Shown here piece after piece: positions 1-7,968 of a stretch of 16,524 nt of DNA. Both the position numbers and the translations under genes were made by a program. The notes under the pieces are model-generated. The model did not search any database. It was not told where the DNA came from and was given only the letters and a program-made list of their open reading frames with translations. The stretch comes from an uncultured Blautia sp. (GTDB lineage: Bacteria > Bacillota > Clostridia > Lachnospirales > Lachnospiraceae). How positions within the stretch are numbered: the first letter of the stretch is position 1; every line of letters begins with the position of its first letter. Location of the stretch: the NCBI RefSeq assembly GCF_934424005.1, contig NZ_CAKRXI010000049.1, forward strand, positions 1 through 16,524. The letters run 5' to 3'.

Positions 1-288
1 AGCTACCTTTCCAATACACTTTCTTTCCTGCGTATCGGCGCATTTGCAGTCAGCCACGCAGCTATGATGGAAGTTGTACTGATGCTTGCCGGCGCTACCA
101 ATGGCGGCAGCCCGAACTGGATCGTAGTCGTTCTTGGAAACATCTTCGTGTGTGCCATGGAAGGTCTGATCGTAGGTATCCAGGTTCTTCGTCTGGAATA
201 CTACGAGATCTTCAGCCGTTTCTATGCAGGCAACGGACGCGAATTCCAGCCATTTATGAAAACCATGAAAAAAACTTCACAGCAGTAA
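1..288 (+). CDS. ntpI: V-type ATPase subunit I (a-subunit), 3' end only
   Basis: Membrane stator subunit of the V-type ATPase. It forms the ion half-channels next to the rotating K ring. Only the last 95 codons are present; the gene starts left of the window and reads in frame from base 1. The segment SFLRIGAFAVSHA carries the arginine that in this family faces the ring glutamate and is essential for ion transfer. A second hydrophobic helix follows (VVLGNIFVCAMEGLIVGIQ), then the typical C-terminal tail LRLEYYEIFSRFYAGNGREFQPF. It is followed 64 nt later by subunit K, which has its own AGGAGG site. Family assignment is firm; the missing N-terminal cytoplasmic domain cannot be judged. Confidence 0.95.
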   Translation, partial: SYLSNTLSFLRIGAFAVSHAAMMEVVLMLAGATNGGSPNWIVVVLGNIFVCAMEGLIVGIQVLRLEYYEIFSRFYAGNGREFQPFMKTMKKTSQQ

Positions 289-352
289 TACATCGTGGGA
301 TATAATTCCCCGGTATTATCAAATAATCATTTATTATCAGGAGGATATCATC

Positions 353-784
353 ATGAACATGATCATTCAGATTACAACCGCTATCGCACTGATTCTCAGC
401 ATTATCGTACCTTTTGGATGCTTTTTCCTTGGAGAAAAAAATAAAAAACGTTACAAAAAATCCCTAATCGCCAACTGCTTTATGTTCTTCGGCGTACTTC
501 TCGTCGCAACTGTAGTCGGCTTCGCAGGAACAGCAAGCGTACAGGCTGCCGGCTCCACTGCTGACGGTCTTGCTACAGGTCTTGGCTATCTTGGTGCAGC
601 TCTTGTTACAGGTATTTCCGGCCTTGGTTCCGGTATTGCCGTTGCAAGCTCCGCAAGTGCAGCTCTCGGTGCACTGAGTGAAGACGGTTCCCTGTTTGGT
701 AAATCCATTATCTTCGTAGCTATGGCAGAAGGTATCGCACTTTACGGACTGATCATTTCCTTTATGATCCTTGGTAAGCTTTAA
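353..784 (+). CDS. ntpK: V-type ATPase subunit K (c-ring proteolipid)
   Basis: Rotor-ring proteolipid that carries the ion across the membrane (143 aa). An AGGAGG site at about 341-346 sets the ATG. Two hydrophobic helices (about residues 5-26 and 38-58) come first, separated by a basic loop. A canonical glycine-rich c-type hairpin follows: about 75-105 (GYLGAALVTGISGLGSGIA) and 117-141 (IIFVAMAEGIALYGLIISF). Glu126 is the ion-binding carboxylate. The first helix pair lacks the glycine-rich pattern and has no membrane carboxylate. Compared with the sodium-binding NtpK of Enterococcus hirae, the position of the ligand Gln110 (SGIAQG) is valine here (SGIAVA), so sodium coupling is not obvious. 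The stop codon overlaps the ribosome binding site of the next gene. Confidence 0.93.
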   Translation: MNMIIQITTAIALILSIIVPFGCFFLGEKNKKRYKKSLIANCFMFFGVLLVATVVGFAGTASVQAAGSTADGLATGLGYLGAALVTGISGLGSGIAVASSASAALGALSEDGSLFGKSIIFVAMAEGIALYGLIISFMILGKL

Positions 785-796
785 GGAGCGTTCTCT

Positions 797-1105
797 ATGA
801 AAATGTATTTGATCAGTGATAACATTGATACCTACACAGGCATGCGTCTGGCAGGTGTGGAGGGTGTTGTCATTCACGAACGTGCAGAACTGAAAGAAGC
901 TCTGGAACGGACAATTGCAGACAAAGATATCGGAATCATTCTCCTGACCGAAAAATTCGGCAGGGAATTTCCCGAGATCATTGATGAAGTCCGTCTGCAT
1001 CACAAGACTCCTCTGATCATTGAAATTCCTGACAGACACGGAACCGGACGTAAACCGGATTTTATCACTTCATATGTTAATGAAGCGATCGGACTGAAAT
1101 TGTAG
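797..1105 (+). CDS. ntpG: V-type ATPase subunit F
   Basis: Small central-stalk subunit (102 aa) that sits with subunit D on the rotor axle. The symbol follows Enterococcus hirae usage, where NtpG is the F-type subunit; other genomes use atpF. The N-terminus MYLISDNIDTYTGMRLAGV is the usual Rossmann-like first strand and helix. IGIILLTEKFG and PLIIEIPDRHGTGR are typical F-subunit segments, and the length is normal for the family. The AAGGAG site overlaps the stop of the K gene 12 nt upstream, so the two are probably translationally coupled. Subunit E follows after 18 nt. Confidence 0.93.
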   Translation: MKMYLISDNIDTYTGMRLAGVEGVVIHERAELKEALERTIADKDIGIILLTEKFGREFPEIIDEVRLHHKTPLIIEIPDRHGTGRKPDFITSYVNEAIGLKL

Positions 1106-1123
1106 GCAGGAGGTAACATTATC

Positions 1124-1711
1124 ATGACAATAGACGAAAAGCTGCAGCATTTTTATGAGGTTTCTCTCGAAGAAGCCAAAGAAGATGCCGCACAGGCTAT
1201 TCAGGAACATAAACAGCACCTTGCGCAGAAGCTGGAAGAGCACAAGCAGACAGGTCGCCAGAATGCCGAAGCTGAGATCAAAGCAGAAACCGGACATGTT
1301 CACCGCGAAGTAAACAAGGCACTTTCTGCTGAACAGATCACACTCAAGAGAGACTGGTCAAGAAAACAGGAAGAACTCAAAACAGCTCTTTTTTCCGAAG
1401 TAAAAGCCAAAGTACAGCAATTTATAACGACAGCAGAATATGAAGAATATCTCTGCCGCCGAATCACAGATGCAGTAAACTTTGCCGAAGATGACGAGAT
1501 TCAGATTTTCCTCTCTTCCGGTGACAAAGACAAAGTAAATGTTCTGGCAGAAAAAACAGGGGTCCCACTTCAGGTTTCTGATGAAGATTTTCTTGGTGGT
1601 ATCCGTGCAGAGATCCCGCAGAAAAATATTCTGATCGATAATTCTTTTTCTGCAAATCTCGCTGCCATGTGTAAAGAATTTAAATTTGACGGAGGGCTGA
1701 ATCATGAATAA
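1124..1711 (+). CDS. ntpE: V-type ATPase subunit E (peripheral stalk)
   Basis: Peripheral stator subunit linking the catalytic head to subunit I (195 aa). Residues 1 to about 100 are rich in E, K, Q and A with heptad-like spacing, as expected for the long stalk coiled coil. The C-terminal part ends in the family pattern FLGGIRAEIPQKNILIDNSF, which packs against the head. An AGGAGG site lies about 9 nt before the ATG. The 3' end overlaps the start of subunit A by 8 nt (ATGAATAA), and the A-subunit site GGAGGG lies inside this gene. A GrpE- or FliH-like identity was considered, but the C-terminal motif and the neighbours settle on E. Confidence 0.92.
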   Translation: MTIDEKLQHFYEVSLEEAKEDAAQAIQEHKQHLAQKLEEHKQTGRQNAEAEIKAETGHVHREVNKALSAEQITLKRDWSRKQEELKTALFSEVKAKVQQFITTAEYEEYLCRRITDAVNFAEDDEIQIFLSSGDKDKVNVLAEKTGVPLQVSDEDFLGGIRAEIPQKNILIDNSFSANLAAMCKEFKFDGGLNHE

Positions 1712-3473
1712 AACAGGTATTATTTATGGCATCAACGGCCCTGTCGTTTATCTGAAAGGCGATTCCGGATTTAAAATTTCCGAGATGGTCTATGTAGGAA
1801 AAGAAAACCTGGTCGGTGAAGTCATTGGTCTGAAAAAAGGCATGACCACGGTTCAGGTATTTGAGGAAACCACAGGACTACGCCCGGGCGAAACAGTTAC
1901 CGGCACAGGTGATGCCATCTCCGTTCTTCTCGGACCTGGTATCATCCACAACATTTTTGACGGTATCCAGCGCCCACTGGAGGAGATTGCAAAATCCTCC
2001 GGTAAATATATTTCCCGTGGTGTCAGTGTAGATTCTCTGGATACTGAGAAGAAATGGCACACACATATCACAGTAAAAGAAGGAGACGTAGTCGGACCTG
2101 GTACGATCATTGCTGAAACGCAGGAAACTGCTTCTATTCTCCATAAATCCATGGTACCTCCAAACATCACGGAAGGTACTGTTATCAAAGCTGCAGTCGA
2201 TGGTGATTACACAATTCTTGAACCAATCGTCACGATCCAGCTGAATGATGGAACTACAAAGGATCTGGCCCTCGCACAGAAATGGCCGATCCGTATCCCA
2301 CGTCCAACACACTTACGTTACCCGGCAAGCGTTCCACTTATTACCGGCCAGCGTATCCTTGATACTCTCTTCCCGATTGCCAAAGGCGGCACTGCTGCTG
2401 TTCCAGGTGGTTTCGGAACCGGAAAGACCATGACACAGCACCAGATCGCCAAATGGTCTGATGCAGATATCATTATCTATATTGGCTGTGGTGAACGTGG
2501 AAACGAGATGACACAGGTCCTGGAAGATTTCAGTAAACTGATCGACCCGAAATCCGGTAACCTGATGATGGACCGTACTACTCTGATCGCCAATACTTCC
2601 AACATGCCGGTTGCTGCCCGTGAAGCGTCTATTTATACGGGTGTTACACTGGCTGAATATTACCGTGACATGGGCTACGATGTAGCGATCATGGCCGATT
2701 CCACATCCCGTTGGGCAGAGGCTCTGCGTGAGTTATCCGGCCGACTGGAAGAGATGCCTGCTGAGGAAGGTTTCCCGGCTTATCTGGCATCCAAACTTTC
2801 CGCATTCTATGAGCGTGCCGGCATGATGCAGAATTTAAATGGTACAGAGGGTTCCGTATCCATCATCGGAGCCGTTTCCCCACAGGGTGGTGACTTCTCC
2901 GAACCAGTTACACAGAATACCAAACGATTTGTCCGCTGCTTCTGGGGGCTTGATAAATCTCTTGCTTATGCAAGACACTTCCCGGCTATCCACTGGCTGA
3001 CCAGTTACAGTGAATACCTCGAAGATCTGACTCCATGGTACCGCGATCATGTATCCCCGAAATTTGTGGCTGACCGTAATCAGCTGATGGCTATCCTGAA
3101 CCAGGAAAGCTCCCTGATGGAGATCGTTAAATTGATCGGCAGCGATGTACTCCCTGATGACCAGAAACTGACTCTGGAAATCGCAAGAGTCATCCGCCTT
3201 GGTTTCCTTCAGCAGAATGCCTTCCACCAGGAAGACACCTGTGTTCCAATGGAAAAACAGTTCAAGATGATGGAGATCATCCTTTATCTGTATGAAAAAT
3301 CCAAAGCCCTTATCAACCGCGGCATGCCGGTTTCCATATTGAAAGAGGACAACATCTTCGAACGTATCATTTCTATTAAATATGATGTTCCAAACAACCA
3401 GCTCGAGAAATTCGACCAGTACATGAAAGATATCGATGAGTTTTATGACAAAGTATTAGAGAAGAACGGCTGA
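1704..3473 (+). CDS. ntpA: V-type ATPase catalytic subunit A
   Basis: Catalytic ATP-hydrolysing subunit, three copies alternating with B in the head (589 aa, the usual length). The beta-barrel start [15 protein letters not shown] is followed by the roughly 90-residue non-homologous insert that distinguishes A from F-type beta (about 115-205). The P-loop GGFGTGKT is at 235-242 with Lys241, and GERGNEM at about 263-269 carries the catalytic glutamate. The nucleotide-fold segment [14 protein letters not shown] is also intact. The ATG is fixed by GGAGGG 7 nt upstream, inside the end of subunit E. There is no sign of truncation or an intein. Subunit B follows after 16 nt with its own AGGAGG. Confidence 0.98.
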   Translation: MNKTGIIYGINGPVVYLKGDSGFKISEMVYVGKENLVGEVIGLKKGMTTVQVFEETTGLRPGETVTGTGDAISVLLGPGIIHNIFDGIQRPLEEIAKSSGKYISRGVSVDSLDTEKKWHTHITVKEGDVVGPGTIIAETQETASILHKSMVPPNITEGTVIKAAVDGDYTILEPIVTIQLNDGTTKDLALAQKWPIRIPRPTHLRYPASVPLITGQRILDTLFPIAKGGTAAVPGGFGTGKTMTQHQIAKWSDADIIIYIGCGERGNEMTQVLEDFSKLIDPKSGNLMMDRTTLIANTSNMPVAAREASIYTGVTLAEYYRDMGYDVAIMADSTSRWAEALRELSGRLEEMPAEEGFPAYLASKLSAFYERAGMMQNLNGTEGSVSIIGAVSPQGGDFSEPVTQNTKRFVRCFWGLDKSLAYARHFPAIHWLTSYSEYLEDLTPWYRDHVSPKFVADRNQLMAILNQESSLMEIVKLIGSDVLPDDQKLTLEIARVIRLGFLQQNAFHQEDTCVPMEKQFKMMEIILYLYEKSKALINRGMPVSILKEDNIFERIISIKYDVPNNQLEKFDQYMKDIDEFYDKVLEKNG

Positions 3474-3489
3474 CAGGAGGAACATATTT

Positions 3490-4872
3490 ATGGCAATCGA
3501 ATATTTAGGTTTAAGTGAAATAAACGGCCCTCTGGTAGTCCTGGAAGGTGTCAAAAACGCCTCTTTTGAGGAGATCGTAGAATTCCACATGGATGACGGT
3601 ACCCAGAAGATCGGCCGCATCATTGAGATTTATGAGGACAAAGCTGTCATCCAGGTATTTGAAGGAACTGACAACATGTCCCTTGGAAACACACATACCC
3701 GTCTGACCGGACATCCGATGGAGATCGGACTTTCCGAAGAGATCCTTGGACGTACCTTCAACGGCATTGGGCAGCCGATCGACGGACTTGGCGAGATCAC
3801 GCCAGAAGTAAGTCTGAATATCAACGGACTTCCGCTGAATCCGGTCAAACGAGAATATCCGCGAAACTATATCAATACCGGTATTTCTGCAATTGATGGT
3901 CTGACCACTCTAATCCGTGGTCAGAAACTTCCAATCTTTTCCGGAAATGGTCTTCCACATGACAAGCTGGCTGCACAGATCGTACAGCAGGCTTCTCTGG
4001 GCGGTGATTCCGATGAAAACTTTGCAATCGTTTTTGCAGCTATGGGTGTTAAATACGATGTTGCAGAATTTTTCCGCCGTACTTTCGAAGAAAGCGGTGC
4101 TTCCGACCACGTTGTCATGTTTTTGAACCTGGCAAATGACCCAGTTGTAGAACGACTGCTGACACCAAAGATCGCACTTACCGCTGCAGAGTATCTGGCA
4201 TTTGAAAAAGGCATGCATATCCTGGTCATTCTGACAGATATTACATCTTTCTGTGAAGCCATGCGAGAGGTTTCCTCCTCCAAGGGCGAGATTCCTTCCC
4301 GTAAGGGTTATCCTGGATATCTGTACAGTGAACTGGCTACTCTTTATGAACGCGCCGGTATTGTACAGGGCGGCACCGGTTCTGTTACACAGATTCCGAT
4401 CCTGACCATGCCAAATGATGATATCACACATCCGATCCCTGACCTTACCGGATATATCACCGAAGGACAGATCGTTCTGGACCGCCAGCTTCACGGCCAA
4501 GCAATTTATCCACCGATCAACGTACTTCCGTCTCTGTCCCGTCTGATGAAGGACGGTATTGGAGAAGGATTCACCAGAGAAGATCATCAGGACGTTGCAA
4601 ACCAGCTCTTCTCCTGCTATGCAAAAGTAGGCGATGCAAGAGCTCTGGCTTCCGTTATCGGTGAAGATGAACTTTCCCCGATTGACAAACGTTACCTTGT
4701 CTTCGGTAAAGCATTTGAGGCAGAATTTGTCGGACAGAGTGAAACGGAAAACAGAAGTATCACAGAAACCCTTGATAAAGGCTGGGAGCTTCTGGGCCTT
4801 CTTCCGAAAGAAGAACTCGACAGAATCGATACAAAAATCCTGAACAAGTACTACAAAGAGACTGTACGCTAA
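3490..4872 (+). CDS. ntpB: V-type ATPase regulatory subunit B
   Basis: Non-catalytic nucleotide-fold subunit of the head (460 aa, normal length). The position of the P-loop reads [14 protein letters not shown], the diagnostic B-subunit replacement that lacks the Walker A lysine pattern. Other family blocks are [18 protein letters not shown], the segment [20 protein letters not shown], and [14 protein letters not shown] near residue 340. The ATG at 3490 has AGGAGG about 8 nt upstream, directly after the A stop codon. Complete and unremarkable. Long open frames on the opposite strand inside this gene have no ribosome binding sites and are codon-bias shadows. Confidence 0.97.
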   Translation: MAIEYLGLSEINGPLVVLEGVKNASFEEIVEFHMDDGTQKIGRIIEIYEDKAVIQVFEGTDNMSLGNTHTRLTGHPMEIGLSEEILGRTFNGIGQPIDGLGEITPEVSLNINGLPLNPVKREYPRNYINTGISAIDGLTTLIRGQKLPIFSGNGLPHDKLAAQIVQQASLGGDSDENFAIVFAAMGVKYDVAEFFRRTFEESGASDHVVMFLNLANDPVVERLLTPKIALTAAEYLAFEKGMHILVILTDITSFCEAMREVSSSKGEIPSRKGYPGYLYSELATLYERAGIVQGGTGSVTQIPILTMPNDDITHPIPDLTGYITEGQIVLDRQLHGQAIYPPINVLPSLSRLMKDGIGEGFTREDHQDVANQLFSCYAKVGDARALASVIGEDELSPIDKRYLVFGKAFEAEFVGQSETENRSITETLDKGWELLGLLPKEELDRIDTKILNKYYKETVR

Positions 4873-4888
4873 GGGGAGGTGACTGTTT

Positions 4889-5512
4889 ATGGATCCGAAT
4901 ACCTTCCCCACCAAGGGTAATCTGATACTTGCCAAAAATTCTCTGGCTCTTTCCCGTCAGGGATTTGAGCTGATGGACAAGAAACGAAACATCCTGATCC
5001 GCGAAATGATGGAACTGATCGACCAGGCCAAGGATATACAGGCTCAGATCGATGAAACCTTCCGTACCGCCTATACAGCGCTCCAGAAAGCTAATATGGA
5101 GCTTGGAATCGCATTTGTACAGCAGGTTTCTTATACCGTCCCTGTGGAAGATTCTGTGAGGATCAAGACACGCAGCGTTATGGGAACTGAAATTCCTCTG
5201 GTTGAGTATGACAAACAGCTGACCAATACACCAACCTATGCTTACTACAGTACCAAAGCCTCTCTGGATCAGGCCAAAGCAGCTTTTGAAAAAGTAAAAG
5301 AGCTTTCCATTGAACTTGCCGGTATTGAAAATGCAGCGATCCGGCTGGCAGCTAATATCAAAAAGACTCAGAAAAGAGCCAATGCCCTCAAAAACATCAC
5401 AATTCCGCGTTACGAGGCACTGACAAAAGATATTCAGAATGCTCTGGAAGAAAAAGAGCGAGAAGAATTTACTCGCCTGAAAGTTATTAAACGAATGAAG
5501 CAGAAGGGTTAA
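4889..5512 (+). CDS. ntpD: V-type ATPase subunit D (central stalk)
   Basis: Rotor axle subunit that transmits torque between the A3B3 head and the K ring (207 aa). The N-terminal helix FPTKGNLILAKNSLALSRQGFELMDKKRNIL matches the D pattern of a basic, leucine-rich helix ending in KKR. The C-terminal helix (about 120-205) is again a long charged coiled coil with KKTQKRANALKNITIPRY, the typical D signature. A GGGGAGG site lies 9 nt before the ATG. It is the last gene of the operon: its stop codon lies in the loop of the downstream terminator hairpin. Confidence 0.95.
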   Translation: MDPNTFPTKGNLILAKNSLALSRQGFELMDKKRNILIREMMELIDQAKDIQAQIDETFRTAYTALQKANMELGIAFVQQVSYTVPVEDSVRIKTRSVMGTEIPLVEYDKQLTNTPTYAYYSTKASLDQAKAAFEKVKELSIELAGIENAAIRLAANIKKTQKRANALKNITIPRYEALTKDIQNALEEKEREEFTRLKVIKRMKQKG

Positions 5513-5536
5513 TCCCCTCCTGCTTTTTTCGTTTTT
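5499..5536 (+). terminator. Rho-independent terminator of the V-ATPase operon
   Basis: AGCAGAAGGG pairs with CCCTCCTGCT across the loop TTAATC, with one A/C mismatch, and is followed at once by a T-tract (5524-5529, then 5532-5536). The D-subunit stop codon TAA is in the loop, so termination sits directly on the gene end. Confidence 0.85.
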
Positions 5537-5757
5537 ACCAGTGATAAACGCACATATACGACTCGCGCTATTGTCAGATAATTATTCTTTGAAAGTTTAA
5601 AATTTTTCTTTTGAAGGCAAAATTCTTTAATATTTTCACTATGAAAAAGTCAATAGATTTTTTTATTTTTTTGTCGAATTTCTTAATTTCATCATTATTA
5701 ACCAAAACATTTGTTTTTTATTTATTTATGTAAATCTCTTATTCCACATTAATTTTT
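5537..5757. other. A+T-rich non-coding stretch
   Basis: About 220 bp with long runs of A and T and no credible coding frame, ribosome binding site or promoter on either strand. It lies between the V-ATPase terminator and the DnaA-box cluster. Such A+T content next to DnaA boxes is what a DNA-unwinding element would look like, but no DnaA-trio repeat could be recognised. Confidence 0.4.
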
Positions 5758-5858
5758 TGTGGATAATGTGGATAACTTTGTGTATAACTCAAATATCTCG
5801 ATTTTTCAGCCCTTCCAGGATGTGGATAACTTTTGCACCATTTTTCGCGTTATCCACA
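5758..5858. promoter_or_regulatory. Cluster of five DnaA-box-like sites
   Basis: TGTGGATAA, the complement of the perfect DnaA box TTATCCACA, occurs at 5758-5766, 5767-5775 and 5821-5829. TTATCCACA occurs on the + strand at 5850-5858. A relaxed site TGTGTATAA (matching TTATNCACA) is at 5779-5787. The first two abut with no gap and the third follows after 3 nt. The last two sit in perfect 11-bp inverted arms (5820-5830 and 5849-5859) with an 18-nt loop. The cluster lies between two convergent gene ends, so it is not a promoter of either flanking unit. No dnaA, dnaN or rpmH is in the window. DnaA binding is an inference from the motif; whether it is an origin, a titration site or a regulatory locus is open. 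Confidence 0.65.
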
Positions 5859-5934
5859 TTTTCCCCCAGTATTCGACAGAATTTGTGCAATTTGCTAAAC
5901 GTCCTCTTTTCTTCGACAATTTTGGCCAAAAGAA

Positions 5935-5975
5935 AAGAGTCACAGTTCTACAAATTGCGTAGAACCATAACTCTT
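5935..5975. terminator. Bidirectional terminator hairpin
   Basis: GTTCTAC (5945-5951) pairs with GTAGAAC (5959-5965) across a 7-nt loop. Four further pairs, mostly wobble, and AAGAGT (5935-5940) with ACTCTT (5970-5975) extend the stem to about 17 bp. On the - strand it lies about 17 nt after the MBL hydrolase stop and is followed by a T-rich tract. On the + strand it is followed by a T-rich run at 5981-5993. It probably ends the long leftward operon. Confidence 0.65.
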
Positions 5976-5991
5976 CTCAGTTTTTCTTATT

Positions 5992-6957
5992 TTATCGGAT
6001 ACTCCACAGTAATTTCCCACCGGATGGAACTCTCTTGAGAATTCCTTTTGCCTTCAGATACTGGCACTGCGCATGTGTTGTCGCATGAATCTGATAAGCC
6101 ATCTCATAAACCTGATAATACTTACTGTGTAAAATCTCTACAATCTCGTGCAGCGACATTGGTTTTCCGGCTTTCTTTAATGTTTCAATAATACGTTCCT
6201 GATGTGCTATCATGAACGCAAATGATTCCTGAATCAGTTCATCTGCTTTCTTTCTGTCCAGTATCCCTGTATGGGCAGTACATACATATGCACAGTCCAG
6301 TTCTTTGATCTTGTTCAGCGCATCAATGTAATGTTCCACATTGATAAATAAAGGAAATGTTCCGATTCCACTCTTATTCATCGTGCCCCGAACCTGAATG
6401 CAGTCTCCTGTGATTAGACAATCCTTCTCTTTAATATAAAGAAGAATTTCTCCGGGTGAATGCGCACCCGTATGATAAATGGTTACTGTCATTCCATTAC
6501 CTATATCAATGACATTTTCCCTGCCTTTAATAATCGTGGTGATCGGAGAATCATTTCCACTGAAATCAATCACGCCTTTTTCATACGCTACATCCGGGTG
6601 CCATTGATCTGTAAAAGACAAGTACATTTCATTGAAATGTTTCTGATGGTCTTCCATCCACTCATAATCCATTTCATGGGCCATAAATTCAATCCCAGGG
6701 TTTGCCTTATAAACCTGATAATTTCCGCCAAAATGATCATGATGTCCATGTGTGATAATTGCCTGATCGATATCTTTGGCAGTCATTCCATGTTCTTTAA
6801 GCCATGGCAGTATGTGTTCTTCAGGCGTGGAATAAACACCCGTGTCCACCAATATAGTTTTCTTTCCTCTTAATATATATAATAATAACGGAAATCCCCC
6901 AAACGGAGCATCAATAACTTCAATCCCTTCCGGAAGACTGATCATCTGTTCGCTCAT
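5992..6957 (-). CDS. MBL-fold metallo-hydrolase with C-terminal winged helix
   Basis: Soluble metallo-beta-lactamase-fold hydrolase (321 aa), probably with two metals. Metal ligands are all in place: THGHHDH at 69-75 (His70, His72, Asp74, His75), His166 in GAHSPGE, Asp185 in TGDC, and His229 in TAHTG. From about residue 245 a helical, winged-helix-like tail (RIIETLKKAGKPMSLHEIVE, ending LLWSIR) resembles the tail of LACTB2-type hydrolases. It is the last gene of the leftward operon, 18 nt after the permease, with GAGGAGG at 6968-6974 fixing the ATG. Members of this group cleave thioesters, lactones or phosphodiesters. Beside CoA-transferases and a MaoC hydratase, an acyl-CoA or other thioesterase role is plausible but inferred. 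The usual HxPGH motif ends in Glu here (SPGE). Confidence 0.85.
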   Translation of the reverse strand: MSEQMISLPEGIEVIDAPFGGFPLLLYILRGKKTILVDTGVYSTPEEHILPWLKEHGMTAKDIDQAIITHGHHDHFGGNYQVYKANPGIEFMAHEMDYEWMEDHQKHFNEMYLSFTDQWHPDVAYEKGVIDFSGNDSPITTIIKGRENVIDIGNGMTVTIYHTGAHSPGEILLYIKEKDCLITGDCIQVRGTMNKSGIGTFPLFINVEHYIDALNKIKELDCAYVCTAHTGILDRKKADELIQESFAFMIAHQERIIETLKKAGKPMSLHEIVEILHSKYYQVYEMAYQIHATTHAQCQYLKAKGILKRVPSGGKLLWSIR

Positions 6958-6975
6958 TCTTATGATACCTCCTCA

Positions 6976-7968
6976 TTATTTCTGGAAAGATACTTTTTTG
7001 CTCTTTGTCAAATCTGAAATTTTGTCTGCTGATACAGCTAGCAGGATGACTACGCCCTTAAATACATACTGATATTCAATACCAATTCCCATAAGGTCAA
7101 ATGCATTGGAAAGTACGCCAAGAAGCAGAATGCCGGCTACAGTACGTCCTACGCTTCCTTCACCACCATTAATGCTTGTTCCACCGATTACGGTTGCTGC
7201 GATCGCATCCATCTCATAACCAGAAGCGTATGTTGCAGATACAGAACCAAGTTTTGTTGTCATCATGATTCCTACCAGTGCACAGCAGAAACCTGAAATC
7301 GCAAATGCAACAATTCCGTACAGATCTGTCTTGATTCCGGAAAGTCTTGCTGCGCGCTCATTTCCACCTAATGCATAAATATATCTTCCCGGTTTTGTAC
7401 TGCTCATGAAAATCTGTCCGATGATCACGCAGATAACAAACAGTATTAGGTTAAAAGGAATATCCAACAACTTCAGTTTTCCAATTGCCTTAAATGTGTC
7501 ATTGGTAGACATTATAGAGTCTGAATGGGTATAGATTAATGCAATTCCTTTCATTGCAATATTGGTTGCAAGTGTTGTGATTAGTGCATTAATACCAATT
7601 TTCTTGACAATCAGACCGTTACAGGTACCAAAAAGCAGGCCAACGACCAGTGCACCAAGCAGCCCCAGTAATACAGAACCAGTCGTGTTGGAAACGATCA
7701 GTGCCACAGCACCGCACATCGCCGTATTGGATCCTACTGACAGGTCAAATCCACCGGAAATGATAACAATCGTCATACCAACTGACAAAATACCATTCAT
7801 CGAAACCTGACTTCCGATATTAAGAATATTATTCTTCGATAAAAATGCCGAATTCAATGAACCTACGACTATAATTACCAGCACAAGAATAATATAAATT
7901 CCCAAACTCCTTAATTTTTCTGCGTTCAAATATTTCTTCAATGTTTTCTCACCCTTTCCAAGTATCAT
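6976..7968 (-). CDS. Ribose-type ABC importer, permease
   Basis: Inner-membrane permease of the RbsC/BPD-transp_2 family (about 320-330 aa), forming the channel used by the adjacent double ATPase. Hydrophobic helices run through most of the protein. Family blocks are VIISGGFDLSVGS (68-80), the cytoplasmic coupling loop ALGGNERAARLSGI (199-212), and IGGTSINGGEGSVGRT (261-276). The listed ATG overlaps the ATPase stop by one base (TAATG) but has a poor ribosome binding site. An in-frame TTG nine codons on (7939-7941, giving LKKYLN) sits behind a better purine-rich site (GGAAAGGGTGAG) and may be the true start. The transported compound cannot be read from the sequence; the family covers pentoses, hexoses, polyols and AI-2. 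Confidence 0.92.
   Translation of the reverse strand: MILGKGEKTLKKYLNAEKLRSLGIYIILVLVIIVVGSLNSAFLSKNNILNIGSQVSMNGILSVGMTIVIISGGFDLSVGSNTAMCGAVALIVSNTTGSVLLGLLGALVVGLLFGTCNGLIVKKIGINALITTLATNIAMKGIALIYTHSDSIMSTNDTFKAIGKLKLLDIPFNLILFVICVIIGQIFMSSTKPGRYIYALGGNERAARLSGIKTDLYGIVAFAISGFCCALVGIMMTTKLGSVSATYASGYEMDAIAATVIGGTSINGGEGSVGRTVAGILLLGVLSNAFDLMGIGIEYQYVFKGVVILLAVSADKISDLTKSKKVSFQK

Noticed and set aside
3910..4935. Long open frame on the - strand opposite subunit B
   Set aside because: Cysteine-rich translation without domains, no ribosome binding site, and fully inside a highly conserved gene; it is a by-product of codon bias.
5537..5858. Calling this region the chromosomal origin oriC
   Set aside because: The box cluster and A+T-rich DNA fit, but there is no dnaA or dnaN nearby, no recognisable DnaA-trio, and both flanking units converge on it. 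Only DnaA-box status is claimed.
5757..6038. Small + strand open frames across the DnaA-box cluster
   Set aside because: No ribosome binding site, biased composition, and the frames run through the terminator hairpin and into the 3' end of the MBL gene.
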